NCBI RefSeq assembly: GCF_000381965.1
Contig: NZ_KB908468.1
Location: 29,108-93,107 of the forward strand
Source: Oceanimonas smirnovii ATCC BAA-899
Lineage (GTDB): Bacteria > Pseudomonadota > Gammaproteobacteria > Enterobacterales > Aeromonadaceae
DNA length: 64,000 nucleotides
Direction of reading: 5' to 3'
This document shows, in pieces, positions 18,840 through 28,375 of this stretch. A program made the translations under genes and the position numbers. Position 1 is the stretch's first letter. Every line of letters begins with the position of its first letter. The notes under the pieces were generated by a model. The model had not been told where the DNA came from and searched no databases. It saw only the letters and a list, made by a program, of their open reading frames with translations.

Positions 18840-19496
18840 ATGACCGCATTGAGCGACGAAGCCATTCGGGTCCGCTCGGCCCTGGAAGCCCGGGGTCTGG
18901 AAACCCCGATGCGCCATAACCCCCTGAGCCGGGATCAACAGCAAGAGCAGATCACCGGCCTGATGACCCAGGTAATGGATGTGCTCGGGCTGGATCTGGA
19001 AGACGACAGTCTGGCAGAAACCCCCCAGCGCATCGCTAAAATGTATGTGCGTGAGATCTTCTCCGGGCTGGATTATAGTCAGTTCCCCAAAATTACCCTG
19101 ATCGATAACAAAATGAAGGTCGACGAAATGGTACAGGTGCGCAATATCACCATGACGAGTACCTGCGAGCACCATTTTGTCACTATAGACGGCACTGCTA
19201 CCGTGGCTTACATTCCGCGCAGCAAGGTGATTGGCTTGTCCAAAATTAACCGCATTGTGCAGTTTTTTGCCCGCCGGCCTCAGGTACAAGAGCGGCTGAC
19301 CCAACAGATACTGGTCGCATTGCAGACCCTGCTGGAGTCGGAGGATGTGGCAGTGAGCATGACGGCTACCCATTATTGCGTCAAGGCCCGCGGTGTGATG
19401 GATGCCACCAGTACGACTACCACCACCTCTCTGGGGGGAATTTTCAAAAGCCGGCAGGAAACCCGTCAGGAGTTTCTGAGCGGTGTGGTGCGCTGA
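18840..19496 (+). CDS. folE: GTP cyclohydrolase I
   Basis: A 218-residue enzyme that makes dihydroneopterin triphosphate from GTP, the first step of folate synthesis. Zinc and active-site motifs are STCEHHF (about 108-114) and HYCVKARG near the C-terminus. The sequence follows E. coli FolE closely from LEARGLETP onward. The second ATG of the ATGATG pair is chosen for its spacing to GGAG. The stop codon is two bases before the next start. Confidence 0.97.
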   Translation: MTALSDEAIRVRSALEARGLETPMRHNPLSRDQQQEQITGLMTQVMDVLGLDLEDDSLAETPQRIAKMYVREIFSGLDYSQFPKITLIDNKMKVDEMVQVRNITMTSTCEHHFVTIDGTATVAYIPRSKVIGLSKINRIVQFFARRPQVQERLTQQILVALQTLLESEDVAVSMTATHYCVKARGVMDATSTTTTTSLGGIFKSRQETRQEFLSGVVR

Positions 19497-19498
19497 GC

Positions 19499-19771
19499 AT
19501 GAAGCCCAGAGTGGAAATTCGCTATTGCAGTCTGTGCCGCTGGTTGTTGCGTTCGGGCTGGCTTGCCCAGGAGATGCTGTCCACGTTTGCTGATGATCTC
19601 GGCGAGGTAGCCCTGATCCCGGGTGACAAGGGACAGTTTCAGATTTTGGTAAACGGCGAGCTTATCTGGTGCCGGGTGGCCGATAACGGCTTTCCCGACG
19701 CCAAGGAAATAAAGCAGCGCATTCGGGACCAGATTGCTCCGGAGCGCGACCTGGGCCACAGCGATCGCTGA
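19499..19771 (+). CDS. SelT/SelW/SelH-family (Rdx) protein
   Basis: A 90-residue thioredoxin-like protein with the CxxC redox motif in RYCSLCRWLLRSGWLAQEML, where animal homologues carry selenocysteine in place of the second cysteine. The FxILVNGELIWCR and FPDAKEIKQRIRDQI segments complete the fold. It is tightly spaced after folE, so cotranscription is likely. The physiological substrate is unknown. Confidence 0.88.
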   Translation: MKPRVEIRYCSLCRWLLRSGWLAQEMLSTFADDLGEVALIPGDKGQFQILVNGELIWCRVADNGFPDAKEIKQRIRDQIAPERDLGHSDR

Positions 19772-19860
19772 CAACTCTGTCACTGTGTGCTGAGCTTTGC
19801 GGCTAAACTTAGAAAAAATAATGTTTATGCTGCCATCAGAACGCTAAGACAGGGCTGTCT

Positions 19861-20772
19861 ATGTTAAGGCTGCACACCCAACCATATCATCATAACGGTA
19901 TTGAGCTTGCCGGTGCATCTGCCAAGCTGGCGCTGGTGTGCGAAGGCGGCGGTCAGCGGGGTATTTTCACTGCCGGTGTGCTCGACGCCTTTATGGCTGA
20001 TTCGTTCGACCCCTTTCAGTTATTTATCGGCTCTTCTGCCGGTGCCCAGAATATATCCAGTTTTGTCTGTCACAGCCCGGGTTATGCCCGGGAAGTGATC
20101 ATGGACTACACCACCCGATCGGATTTTTTCCGGCCGCTGCATTTTGCCCGGGGAGGCGATCTGGTGGATCTTGACTGGTACTTTGAGGTACTGCGCCATC
20201 AGCTGCCGCTGGATGTTGCAGGCGGCCGTCTGCGGCTGGGACAGCGTGAGCTGTTGTTTTGCAGTACCCGGGTGCGGGATTATCAGGCTTGTTACTTCCA
20301 CCCGGACAGTACTGACTGGCTGCTGGGGCTGAAAGCGTCCAGTGCCATACCGCTGTTTTACCGTAAAGGCGTGGAATGGCAGGGAGAGCGCTATCTTGAC
20401 GGCGGCGTGGCCGATGCCATTCCGGTGCGTGAAGCCTGGCGCAGAGGGGCGGGGGTGATCGTCGTGATCCGCACACAACCGGCGGCTCAGCGCATGAACC
20501 TCAGCTGGTTGCACCGGCTGGAAAGTCTGGCAGGCAAGGAGCGTATTGGCGAGCTGCTGGGAATTATTCGTGCTCATCAGCATTGCTGCCACGATGCCTG
20601 TCGTTTTATCGAACAGCCGCCAGATTCGACAAATGTCCTGGAAATTGCACCGCCCGTGCCGTTGCAAAGCCGTGTGCTTGGTTCAGGCAGGCAACAGCTT
20701 GAGCAGGATTACCAACTGGGTTTTCGTTGCGGCCAGCAGTTTTTGCTGAAATATGGCGAAAAGATAACATGA
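19861..20772 (+). CDS. Patatin-like phospholipase (YjjU type)
   Basis: A 303-residue patatin-fold serine hydrolase. The oxyanion-hole motif GGGQRG (about 30-35), nucleophile elbow GSSAG (about 59-63) and the catalytic Asp in the DGG motif YLDGGVADAIPV (about 180) are all present, so the Ser-Asp dyad is intact. No signal peptide or transmembrane segment is visible. It resembles E. coli YjjU. The substrate is unknown. It lies upstream of speA with a 186-base gap. Confidence 0.9.
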   Translation: MLRLHTQPYHHNGIELAGASAKLALVCEGGGQRGIFTAGVLDAFMADSFDPFQLFIGSSAGAQNISSFVCHSPGYAREVIMDYTTRSDFFRPLHFARGGDLVDLDWYFEVLRHQLPLDVAGGRLRLGQRELLFCSTRVRDYQACYFHPDSTDWLLGLKASSAIPLFYRKGVEWQGERYLDGGVADAIPVREAWRRGAGVIVVIRTQPAAQRMNLSWLHRLESLAGKERIGELLGIIRAHQHCCHDACRFIEQPPDSTNVLEIAPPVPLQSRVLGSGRQQLEQDYQLGFRCGQQFLLKYGEKIT

Positions 20773-20900
20773 TGGAGGGGATGAATGCGGGTTTTTTATC
20801 AGGTTTCGTCTGGTCAGCGGCACAACCGGACTGTACACTCGCGGCCCCGGTTTTTATCATGGCCGTGAACGGCTTACTGTTAAACCGACTCATACTCATG

Positions 20901-20926
20901 CCGGGCAGCGCAATGCCCGGATTTTC
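20901..20926 (+). promoter_or_regulatory. Hairpin in the speA leader
   Basis: CCGGGCA (20901-20907) pairs with TGCCCGG (20914-20920), followed by ATTTTCT. It lies 39 bases before the speA start and could be a weak terminator for the patatin gene or an attenuator. No recognised riboswitch is visible. Confidence 0.4.
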
Positions 20927-20958
20927 TGTGACCCTGAACCAAAAAGGGGACAAAACGC

Positions 20959-22863
20959 ATGGCTGAATGGTCCGCAAGCGACGCACTCAAAATCTACAAC
21001 CTGCCTTACTGGGGCGCGGGTTTTTTCCATCTCGATGAACAGGGGCGTGTCTATGTCACTCCTGATAAAACCCGCCCCGATGCCAGAGTGGTGCTGGCAG
21101 ATGTGGTGGAGCAACTCAAGGCTGAAGGCTATGCTGCGCCTGTCCTGCTGCGTTTTCCGGATATTATCAAAAGCCGCATTGATGCGTTGTTTCATGCCTT
21201 TAACGGTGCCATTGAAGACTATGGCTATGAAGGCGATTACCTGACTGTGTATCCGATTAAGGTGAACCAGCAGCGCGGCGTACTGGATGCCGTCACCAAG
21301 GCCTACAAAGACAAACCCCGGCTGGGGCTGGAAGCCGGCTCAAAGCCGGAGCTGCTGGCGGTGCTGGCCCATACTCACGAAACCGAGTCGGTGATTGTCT
21401 GCAACGGCTACAAAGACAAGGAATACGTGCGCCTGGCGCTGCTTGGCACCAAAATGGGCCATCAGGTTTACATTGTGATTGAAAAGCTGTCTGAGCTGTC
21501 CCTGGTAATGGAAGAAGCCGCCAAGCTTAAGGTGTCGCCGCGTCTTGGTGTGCGGGCCCGGCTGGCGTCTCAGGGCGCAGGAAAATGGCAGTCGAGCGGC
21601 GGCGAGAAGTCCAAGTTCGGCCTCAGTGCCACTCAGGTGCTGAGCCTGGTTAATCAGCTGAAAGATGCCGGCTGCATCGACTGGCTGCAGTTGCTGCATT
21701 TTCATCTGGGATCTCAGATTGCCAACATTCGTGATATTCAGAAGGGCATTCGCGAGTGCGGCCGCTTTTATGCCGAGCTGCGCCGGCTGAATGTGCCGGT
21801 CAACATTGTGGATGTGGGCGGTGGTCTGGGCGTGGACTATGAAGGCACCCGCTCACAAAGCTACTGTTCGGCCAACTATAATCTGCGCGAATATGCCAAC
21901 AATGTGGTGTGGGGCATCGGCAATGTCTGCCGGGAGTATGAGCTGCCGCATCCGCGTATTATCAGCGAGTCTGGCCGGGCCATTACTGCTCACCATGCCA
22001 TGCTGGTGGCCAATGTGATCAGTATTGAGTCGGCTCAGAGCACGCGACCGGCAGCGCCGGCAGAAGATGCCCCCTTTTTGCTGAAAAATATGTGGGAAAC
22101 CTGGAATGATCTGTGCCGGGACGATCCGCCCCTGCTGGAAATCTATCACGACACAGTAGCAGAGCTTGCCGATGTGCATGGTCAGTACAATATGGGCATG
22201 CTCACCCTGGAAGACAGAGCCTGGGCAGAAGAAGTACACCTGAATATTTGTCTGGCCATCAAGCAAAAGCTGGATCCGGTAAACCGGGCACACAGGCCCA
22301 TTATGGATGAGCTGAATGAAAAGCTGGCAGACAAGTGCTTTGTAAACTTTTCGCTGTTCCAGTCGTTGCCCGATGCCTGGGGCATTGATCAGATCTTTCC
22401 GGTGCTGCCCCTCGACGGCCTCGACAGAGCGCCGGCGCGGCGTGCGGTGATCCTGGACATTACCTGCGACTCTGACGGTGCCATTGATCAGTATGTAGAC
22501 GGTCAGGGTGTGGAAACCACACTGCCCATGCCGGAGTTTGTGCCCGGACAGCCCCAGTATCTGGGCTTCTTCCTGGTGGGCGCCTATCAGGAAATTCTGG
22601 GCGATATGCATAATTTGTTTGGTGACACTCACAGTGCCGAGGTGGTGCTGGATGAGCAGGGCAAGGCGCACATCACCAATATCAAGGAAGGCAGCAATGT
22701 GGCCGAGCTGCTGCGTTATGTGGACATTGACCCGACCGTCATCAATGCCCAGTATGAGTTGCAGGCAAGCCATCCCGATCTGGATGAGGAAACCCGGGCG
22801 CTGTTGCTGAAAGAGCTTTCTGCCGGGCTTGAAGGCTACGCCTATCTGGAAGAAGAGCAATAA
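20959..22863 (+). CDS. speA: Biosynthetic arginine decarboxylase
   Basis: A 634-residue PLP enzyme that converts arginine to agmatine. Characteristic motifs are the PLP-lysine segment YPIKVNQQ, HFHLGSQI, VDVGGGLGVDYEG and the C-terminal DITCDSDGAIDQY. Length and N-terminus (IYNLPYWGAGFF) match E. coli SpeA. Agmatine can go on to putrescine by way of AguA and AguB encoded at 34-36 kb. It is monocistronic with its own terminator. Confidence 0.98.
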   Translation: MAEWSASDALKIYNLPYWGAGFFHLDEQGRVYVTPDKTRPDARVVLADVVEQLKAEGYAAPVLLRFPDIIKSRIDALFHAFNGAIEDYGYEGDYLTVYPIKVNQQRGVLDAVTKAYKDKPRLGLEAGSKPELLAVLAHTHETESVIVCNGYKDKEYVRLALLGTKMGHQVYIVIEKLSELSLVMEEAAKLKVSPRLGVRARLASQGAGKWQSSGGEKSKFGLSATQVLSLVNQLKDAGCIDWLQLLHFHLGSQIANIRDIQKGIRECGRFYAELRRLNVPVNIVDVGGGLGVDYEGTRSQSYCSANYNLREYANNVVWGIGNVCREYELPHPRIISESGRAITAHHAMLVANVISIESAQSTRPAAPAEDAPFLLKNMWETWNDLCRDDPPLLEIYHDTVAELADVHGQYNMGMLTLEDRAWAEEVHLNICLAIKQKLDPVNRAHRPIMDELNEKLADKCFVNFSLFQSLPDAWGIDQIFPVLPLDGLDRAPARRAVILDITCDSDGAIDQYVDGQGVETTLPMPEFVPGQPQYLGFFLVGAYQEILGDMHNLFGDTHSAEVVLDEQGKAHITNIKEGSNVAELLRYVDIDPTVINAQYELQASHPDLDEETRALLLKELSAGLEGYAYLEEEQ

Positions 22864-22867
22864 CATC

Positions 22868-22891
22868 AACGCCCCGAAAGGGGCGTTTGTT
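22868..22891 (+). terminator. Terminator of speA
   Basis: AACGCCCC (22868-22875) pairs with GGGGCGTT (22880-22887). It abuts the 3' end of the convergent ybaM-like gene. Confidence 0.8.
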
Positions 22892-23048
22892 ATTGGTCTG
22901 CAGGCTGCTCATGCAGTTTACGCTCAAGATCCTGAGTCACAATGGCCAGCGCCTTGAGTGCCAGCTCTGGATCGACCTGGTTTACTTCAAGTAATTCAAT
23001 CAAGTCTACCGCCAGCTGTATGTGTGCGGGTGCGTCTTTCAGGCTCAT
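22890..23048 (-). CDS. ybaM: YbaM-like DUF2496 small protein, 52 aa
   Basis: A short minus-strand gene begins MSLKDAPAHIQLAVDLIELL and ends LERKLHEQPADQ. It aligns along its length with E. coli YbaM ([20 protein letters not shown]). It is predicted to be helical and acidic. The function is unknown. It converges on speA and is separated from psrA by about 230 bases. Confidence 0.85.
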   Translation of the reverse strand: MSLKDAPAHIQLAVDLIELLEVNQVDPELALKALAIVTQDLERKLHEQPADQ

Positions 23049-23238
23049 GTTTCAACGTTCACTTATCAAAAATAAAAAAACGCCCAGCAGTGAATGCTGG
23101 GCTAAGACTTAGTGCTTAATTGCAGTGGCATCTTGTAGGAGCCCTTCCGGGAACAAAGGTTCCCGAACATTTGCAAAAAGACTGCATAAAAAATATTCAC
23201 AGCGGATTGCTTGACAGCCGGACGTGTCAAACATAGAT

Positions 23239-23256
23239 TTTAAACAAGTGTTTAAA
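23239..23256. promoter_or_regulatory. PsrA-type operator upstream of psrA
   Basis: The perfect dyad TTTAAAC-AAGT-GTTTAAA matches the AAAC-N4-GTTT form reported for PsrA sites and lies 19 bases before the psrA GTG. It predicts autoregulation of psrA-fadE. A second overlapping dyad is AACAAGT-N7-ACTTGTT. Confidence 0.7.
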
Positions 23257-23274
23257 ACTTGTTGAGGGTGTCCG

Positions 23275-23904
23275 GTGGCGCGTAACAATACCAAACAAAA
23301 AATACTGGATGCCGCCGAAGTGTTGTTTGCCGAGCAGGGCTTCAGCGACACGTCACTCAGGCTGATCACCAGTGCGGCAGATGTGAACCTGGCCTCGGTC
23401 AATTATCACTTTGGCTCGCGCAAGGATCTGATCAAGGCGGTAATGAACCGTTATCTCAGTCAGTTTATGCCCGAGGTGAATAATAGCCTGCGGCAGCTGC
23501 TGAATCAGAACGAGATAAAAGTCCAGCAGGTGTTTGAGTGCTTTGTCAGTCCGCTGATGGGGCTGACCCGTATACGCCGGCGCGGTCCCGAGATTTTCCT
23601 CCAGCTGCTGGGGGGAGGCTATATGGATAACCAGGGCTTTTTGCGCTGGTTTATCGTTAACCAATATGGTGAAGTGCTGGACAACTTCTCCCGTTGTATC
23701 AGGCAGGCGATTCCGGGCCTGTCGTCGGCAGACTTGTTCTGGCGGCTGCACTTCACCCTGGGTACCGTGGTATTTACCATGGCATCCGGTGACGCTCTGC
23801 GTGATATAGCCCGTAACGATTTTAATGAGAATATTGACGTGGAAGGCCTGGTTCGAAAGGTAATTCCTTATCTGGCAAGCGGCATGGAAGCCCGCATCGA
23901 TTGA
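23275..23904 (+). CDS. psrA: PsrA-like TetR-family fatty-acid-responsive repressor
   Basis: A 209-residue regulator that starts at GTG with GAGGG upstream. The helix-turn-helix reads SDTSLRLITSAADVNLASVNYHFGSRKDLI, nearly identical to PsrA of pseudomonads and Shewanella. PsrA senses long-chain acyl groups and represses beta-oxidation genes. The neighbouring fadE and the upstream AAAC-N4-GTTT dyad support this role. Confidence 0.88.
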   Translation: MARNNTKQKILDAAEVLFAEQGFSDTSLRLITSAADVNLASVNYHFGSRKDLIKAVMNRYLSQFMPEVNNSLRQLLNQNEIKVQQVFECFVSPLMGLTRIRRRGPEIFLQLLGGGYMDNQGFLRWFIVNQYGEVLDNFSRCIRQAIPGLSSADLFWRLHFTLGTVVFTMASGDALRDIARNDFNENIDVEGLVRKVIPYLASGMEARID

Positions 23905-23931
23905 CACAACCAAGGGGTTGAGGAGGTCATA

Positions 23932-26199
23932 ATGAGTTTACGCAGAAAGTGGATAAGTGCACCGGCATTCAATACTTTTAAAAAGGTATTACCGCCGCTG
24001 TCGGCAACCGAGCGTGAAGCCATGGAAGCCGGCTCGGTCTGGTGGGACGGTGAGCTGTTCAGCGGCCGGCCCGACTGGTCGAAATTACTGGCCTATGGCC
24101 CGTCCGAACTCAGCGAGCGGGAACAGTCATTTCTTGATAACGAAGTGGAAACCCTGCTGGCCATGCTGGATGATTACCAGATTGTCAGCGAAGAGCGGGA
24201 GTTACCCGAGCCGGTATGGGACTATCTGCGCAGCAATGGCTTTTTCTCTCTGATCATTCCTGAGTCTTATGGCGGGCTGGAATTTTCTGCGTTTGCCAAT
24301 TCCACCATAGTGGCCCGTATTGCCAGTCGCAGTACCAGTGCTTCTGTTACCGTGATGGTGCCCAATTCGCTGGGTCCCGGCGAGCTGTTAACCCATTACG
24401 GCACCGAAGCCCAGAAAAACCGCTGGCTGCCCGGCCTTGCCAATGGCACCGAAATTCCCTGTTTTGCGCTTACCGGCCCCGAAGCCGGCTCTGACGCCGG
24501 TGCCATTCCCGACAGTGGCGTGGTGTGTATGGGCGAATATGACGGCAAGGAGGTGCTGGGCCTGCGCCTGAACTGGGACAAGCGCTACATTACACTGGCT
24601 CCCCGCGCGACCGTGCTGGGGCTGGCGTTCAAACTGTACGATCCCGACGGCTTACTGGGCGACAACAAGGAGCCGGGCATTACCTGTGCACTTATTCCTA
24701 CTTCACACCCGGGTGTCGAAACCGGCGACCGGCACCTGCCCATGGGACTGGCGTTTTTAAACGGCACCACCCGTGGCAAAGATGTATTTATTCCCATCGA
24801 CTGGATTATCGGCGGCCCTGACTATGCCGGCCGTGGCTGGCGTATGCTGGTGGAGTGCCTGTCGGCAGGACGGGGTATCTCGTTGCCGGCACTGGGCGCG
24901 GCCAGTGGCCATCTGGCTACCCTCAGTACCAGTGCCTATTCGGTAGTGCGTAAACAGTTTGGTCTGTCTATCGGCCGTTTTGAAGGCGTTCAGGAGGCCA
25001 TGGCCCGTATCGGCGGTCTGACCTACCAGCTGGAAGCGGCCCGCCGGCTCACTACCAGAGCGCTGGACTCCGGTGAAAGTCCGGCCATCGTAACGGCCAT
25101 ATCCAAATATCACATGACCGAAATGGCCCGCACCGTGATGAACGACGCCATGGACGTGCACGCGGGCAAGGCCATTCAGATGGGTCCCAAAAACTACCTG
25201 GCCCACAATTACATGGGCATGCCCATTGCCATTACCGTAGAAGGGGCCAATATTCTCACCCGCAACCTGATGATCTTTGGTCAGGGAGCCACCCGCTGTC
25301 ACCCCTATGTGCTGAAAGAAATGGAAGCTGCCGCCAATCCCGATGAAAAGGCGGCGCTGGAGCAGTTCGACAAGCTGTTGTTCAGTCATATTCGCTTTGC
25401 CACCGGTAATGCGGCCGGGGCTCTGTGGCAGGGGCTGACCGGAGCCCGCTTTAACAACTCACCGGTGTCCGGTGAAACGGCGGTGTATTATCGCCAGCTC
25501 AGTCGTATGAGCCGGGCGCTGGCATTGTGTGCCGATGTGTCCATGCTGATGCTGGGGGGCGATCTCAAGCGTAAAGAAATGCTCTCGGCCCGGCTGGGAG
25601 ATGTGCTCAGCCACCTTTATCTGGCCAGTGCCACCCTGAAATACTTTGAGGATAATGGCCGTCAGTCACAAGATCTGCCTTTTGTGCATTATGCGGTCAG
25701 CCGCAACCTGCACCTGATAGGTGAAGCCCTGAGCGGATTTTTGCAGAACTTCCCTAACAGGGCAGTGGCTTTTACCCTTAAAGCGCTGGTATTCCCGTTG
25801 GGTAATCGTTATCGCATGCCCTCAGACCGTTATGTGCACGGTATCTGTAAGCAGCTGATGAAACCAGGTGGCATACGAGACCGGCTGTCGGCACTGTGTT
25901 ACCGGCCAGCCGCCAGTGAACCCGGCCTGGGTGAACTGGAAGCGGCCTTTGAAGCCATGGTGGCGGTCGCCAGTCTGGACAAAAAAATTGCCAAGGCGCA
26001 GAAAGACGGCACCTTGCCGCGTAAGCTGGCGCTAAGGCCACTGCTGGAGCAGGCACAGCAGGCAGGTATTATCACAGAGAGTGAAGCCCAGCGGCTGAAA
26101 CAGGCTGATGAGCTGCGTCGCAAGGCCATAGCGGTAGACAGTTTCGCGCCCGGTGTGCTCAGCCGTCAACAGCAGGTGAAAAAAGAAAATGCAGCCTGA
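23932..26199 (+). CDS. fadE: Acyl-CoA dehydrogenase FadE
   Basis: A 755-residue FAD enzyme for the first step of beta-oxidation. It matches the FadE subfamily: RRKWISAPAF at the N-terminus, the FALTGPEAGSDAGAIPD flavin segment and the EGANILTRNLMIFGQGA region with the catalytic base. It lacks the extra N-terminal membrane helices of the 814-residue E. coli enzyme, as in many marine gammaproteobacteria. It has a strong GAGGAGG ribosome site and is cotranscribed with psrA and probably eda. Confidence 0.95.
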   Translation: MSLRRKWISAPAFNTFKKVLPPLSATEREAMEAGSVWWDGELFSGRPDWSKLLAYGPSELSEREQSFLDNEVETLLAMLDDYQIVSEERELPEPVWDYLRSNGFFSLIIPESYGGLEFSAFANSTIVARIASRSTSASVTVMVPNSLGPGELLTHYGTEAQKNRWLPGLANGTEIPCFALTGPEAGSDAGAIPDSGVVCMGEYDGKEVLGLRLNWDKRYITLAPRATVLGLAFKLYDPDGLLGDNKEPGITCALIPTSHPGVETGDRHLPMGLAFLNGTTRGKDVFIPIDWIIGGPDYAGRGWRMLVECLSAGRGISLPALGAASGHLATLSTSAYSVVRKQFGLSIGRFEGVQEAMARIGGLTYQLEAARRLTTRALDSGESPAIVTAISKYHMTEMARTVMNDAMDVHAGKAIQMGPKNYLAHNYMGMPIAITVEGANILTRNLMIFGQGATRCHPYVLKEMEAAANPDEKAALEQFDKLLFSHIRFATGNAAGALWQGLTGARFNNSPVSGETAVYYRQLSRMSRALALCADVSMLMLGGDLKRKEMLSARLGDVLSHLYLASATLKYFEDNGRQSQDLPFVHYAVSRNLHLIGEALSGFLQNFPNRAVAFTLKALVFPLGNRYRMPSDRYVHGICKQLMKPGGIRDRLSALCYRPAASEPGLGELEAAFEAMVAVASLDKKIAKAQKDGTLPRKLALRPLLEQAQQAGIITESEAQRLKQADELRRKAIAVDSFAPGVLSRQQQVKKENAA

Positions 26200-26202
26200 T
26201 CC

Positions 26203-26829
26203 ATGAGTGATATTATCCAGCAACTTGGCAGCCGGCGGTTGCTGCCATTGATCACTCTGGAGCAGCCGGCATCTGTGCTGTCCCTTGGCAGAGTGCTGGA
26301 AGATAACGGCCTGCCGGTAGCGGAAATTACCTTTCGCACCCCAGCAGCTGCCGATGCCATTGCGTTGCTGCGCCGGCACCATCCGCATATGCTGATTGGT
26401 GCCGGTACCATCCTTAACCGGCAACAGGCACTGGCTGCCAAAACAGCCGGTGCCGATTTTATGGTATCCCCCGGGTTTAACCCCAATACAGTGACGGCCT
26501 GCCGGGAGCTGGATATTCCCATTATTCCCGGGGTTAATAATGCCAGCACCATAGAGGCAGCGCTGGAAATGGGCCTGACTACACTCAAGTTTTTTCCGGC
26601 CGAGCCGTCGGGAGGCGTTGCCATGCTGAGCGCCCTGCTCGGGCCCTTTGGTCAGCTTAGTGTGCTGCCCACAGGGGGGATTGATACCAATAACCTCGGA
26701 GATTATCTGGCCATACCACAAGTGCTGGCGTGCGGCGGCTCCTGGCTGGCCTCGCCGGAGCTTATCAAGGCAGAAAACTGGCAGGAAGTTGCCCGGCGCG
26801 TGCGGCAGGCGGTGGCGTTAAGCCAGTAA
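26203..26829 (+). CDS. eda: KDPG/4-hydroxy-2-oxoglutarate aldolase
   Basis: A 208-residue class I aldolase that splits 2-keto-3-deoxy-6-phosphogluconate. The Schiff-base lysine lies in LKFFPAE (about 126-132), the catalytic Glu in AEITFRT, and the phosphate-binding segment is PTGGI. The start is three bases after the fadE stop, implying translational coupling. No edd is present in the window, so the substrate could also be 4-hydroxy-2-oxoglutarate. Confidence 0.95.
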   Translation: MSDIIQQLGSRRLLPLITLEQPASVLSLGRVLEDNGLPVAEITFRTPAAADAIALLRRHHPHMLIGAGTILNRQQALAAKTAGADFMVSPGFNPNTVTACRELDIPIIPGVNNASTIEAALEMGLTTLKFFPAEPSGGVAMLSALLGPFGQLSVLPTGGIDTNNLGDYLAIPQVLACGGSWLASPELIKAENWQEVARRVRQAVALSQ

Positions 26830-26831
26830 AA

Positions 26832-26859
26832 AGGCCGGACTACACGTCCGGCCTTTTTT
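26832..26859 (+). terminator. Terminator after eda
   Basis: AGGCCGGAC pairs with GTCCGGCC across TACAC and is followed by a run of T. Confidence 0.93.
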
Positions 26860-26864
26860 ATATT

Positions 26865-26926
26865 GTCATCCCGGCGAAGGCCGGAATCCACTCTGTTATG
26901 GACTCCGGGTCAGGCCCGGAGTGACG
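26865..26926. repeat. Two-hairpin intergenic repeat of the GTCATCCCGGCGAAGGCCGG type
   Basis: The hairpins CCGGCGAAGGCCGG and CTCCGGGTCAGGCCCGGAG stand side by side, enclosed by GTCA/TGAC. I recognise this as a widespread proteobacterial intergenic repeat. It lies between the eda terminator and the 3' end of convergent pykA. I saw no second copy in the window. Confidence 0.65.
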
Positions 26927-26935
26927 GTATCTCGC

Positions 26936-28375
26936 TTATTCTACCGTCAGAATTTTGCAGGTATTGGTGCTGCCCACCACTTCCATCATGTCACCGTGGG
27001 TCAGCAATACCAGGTCACCGCTGTTTACATGGCCGGCTTCTTTCAGAATGGCAATGGCATTACGGCAGGTTTCAGAGATATTTTTGGTCTCGTCAGCCTT
27101 GAAGTAAACCGGGGTAACACCACGGAACAGGTTGGCCCAGGACAGGGTTTTTTCTTCCTGAGACAGGGCAAAAATCGGCAGACCGGAGCTGATGCGGGAC
27201 AGCAGCAGCGGCGTAGTACCGGAATGAGTCAGTGCCACAATGGCCTTTACACCCTGCAGGTGGTTGGCGGCATACATGGTGGACATGGCTACGGTTTCTT
27301 CCACCGACGTAAAGGTAAAGTTCATGCGGTGGTTGGAGACATTGATGCTGGGGTGCTTTTCGGCACCCAGGCACACTTCGGCCATGGCTTTTACGGTTTC
27401 TACCGGAAAGTCACCGGCAGCGGTTTCCGCAGACAGCATAACGGCATCAGTGCCGTCCAGCACGGCGTTGGCCACGTCCATCACTTCGGCACGAGTAGGC
27501 AGCGGCGCGGTGATCATCGACTCCATCATCTGAGTTGCAGTAATCACCACCCGGTTCAGGCGGCGGCTGGTGCGGATCAGTTTTTTCTGCACGCCCACCA
27601 GCTCGGGGTCGCCGATTTCCACGCCCAGATCACCACGGGCTACCATGACGGCGTCTGATGCCAGCACCACGTCTTCCATGGCGGCATCGGTTGCTACCGC
27701 TTCGGCGCGCTCTACCTTGGCCACCAGTTTGGCATTACTGCCGGCAGCGCGTGCCAGTTCACGGGCAATGCGCATGTCTTCACCGGTGCGGGGGAAGGAA
27801 ACGGCCAGATAGTCCACGCCAATTTTGGCCGCGGTTTTGATGTCTTCTTTATCTTTGTCGGTCAGGGCCGGAGCAGACAGGCCGCCGCCTTTCTTGTTGA
27901 TGCCCTTGTTGTTGGACAAGGGGCCGGCCACGGTCACTTCGGTCAGTACCTTGTTGCCTTCCACGCCTTCAACACGCAGCTGTACGCGGCCGTCGTCAAG
28001 CAGCAGAATGTCGCCGTTTTTAACGTCTTTGGGCAGCTCTTTATAGTCAATGCCCACGGCCTGCTGGTTACCTTCGCCCTTGGGCAGATCGGCGTCGAGA
28101 ACGAACTTGTCGCCGATATTCAGCTGAATTTTACCGTCTTTAAAGGTGGAAACACGGATCTTGGGACCCTGCAGGTCACCCAGAATGGCCACGTGCTTGC
28201 CCAGTTTTTTGGCAATTTCCCGCACCTGGTTGGCACGGTTCATATGATCTTCCGGGGTACCGTGAGAAAAGTTCATGCGAACCACGTTAGCACCGGCGGC
28301 AATAATACCTTCAAGGTTATTATCGCGATCGGTAGCAGGACCCAGAGTGGTAACAATCTTGGTGCGTCTTAACAT
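26936..28375 (-). CDS. pykA: Pyruvate kinase II
   Basis: A 479-residue glycolytic enzyme that converts phosphoenolpyruvate and ADP to pyruvate and ATP. The N-terminus [21 protein letters not shown] matches PykA rather than PykF. The catalytic lysine region (KVERAEAV), [10 protein letters not shown] and [11 protein letters not shown] are present. The ATG at 28375 follows TTGGAG; a TTG four codons upstream is an alternative. It lies downstream of hexR on the same strand after 546 bases. Confidence 0.97.
   Translation of the reverse strand: MLRRTKIVTTLGPATDRDNNLEGIIAAGANVVRMNFSHGTPEDHMNRANQVREIAKKLGKHVAILGDLQGPKIRVSTFKDGKIQLNIGDKFVLDADLPKGEGNQQAVGIDYKELPKDVKNGDILLLDDGRVQLRVEGVEGNKVLTEVTVAGPLSNNKGINKKGGGLSAPALTDKDKEDIKTAAKIGVDYLAVSFPRTGEDMRIARELARAAGSNAKLVAKVERAEAVATDAAMEDVVLASDAVMVARGDLGVEIGDPELVGVQKKLIRTSRRLNRVVITATQMMESMITAPLPTRAEVMDVANAVLDGTDAVMLSAETAAGDFPVETVKAMAEVCLGAEKHPSINVSNHRMNFTFTSVEETVAMSTMYAANHLQGVKAIVALTHSGTTPLLLSRISSGLPIFALSQEEKTLSWANLFRGVTPVYFKADETKNISETCRNAIAILKEAGHVNSGDLVLLTHGDMMEVVGSTNTCKILTVE

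Noticed and set aside
20727..20966. 79-codon ORF upstream of and overlapping speA as a leader peptide
   Set aside because: It begins inside the patatin gene, has no ribosome site of its own and no arginine-rich or other regulatory feature.
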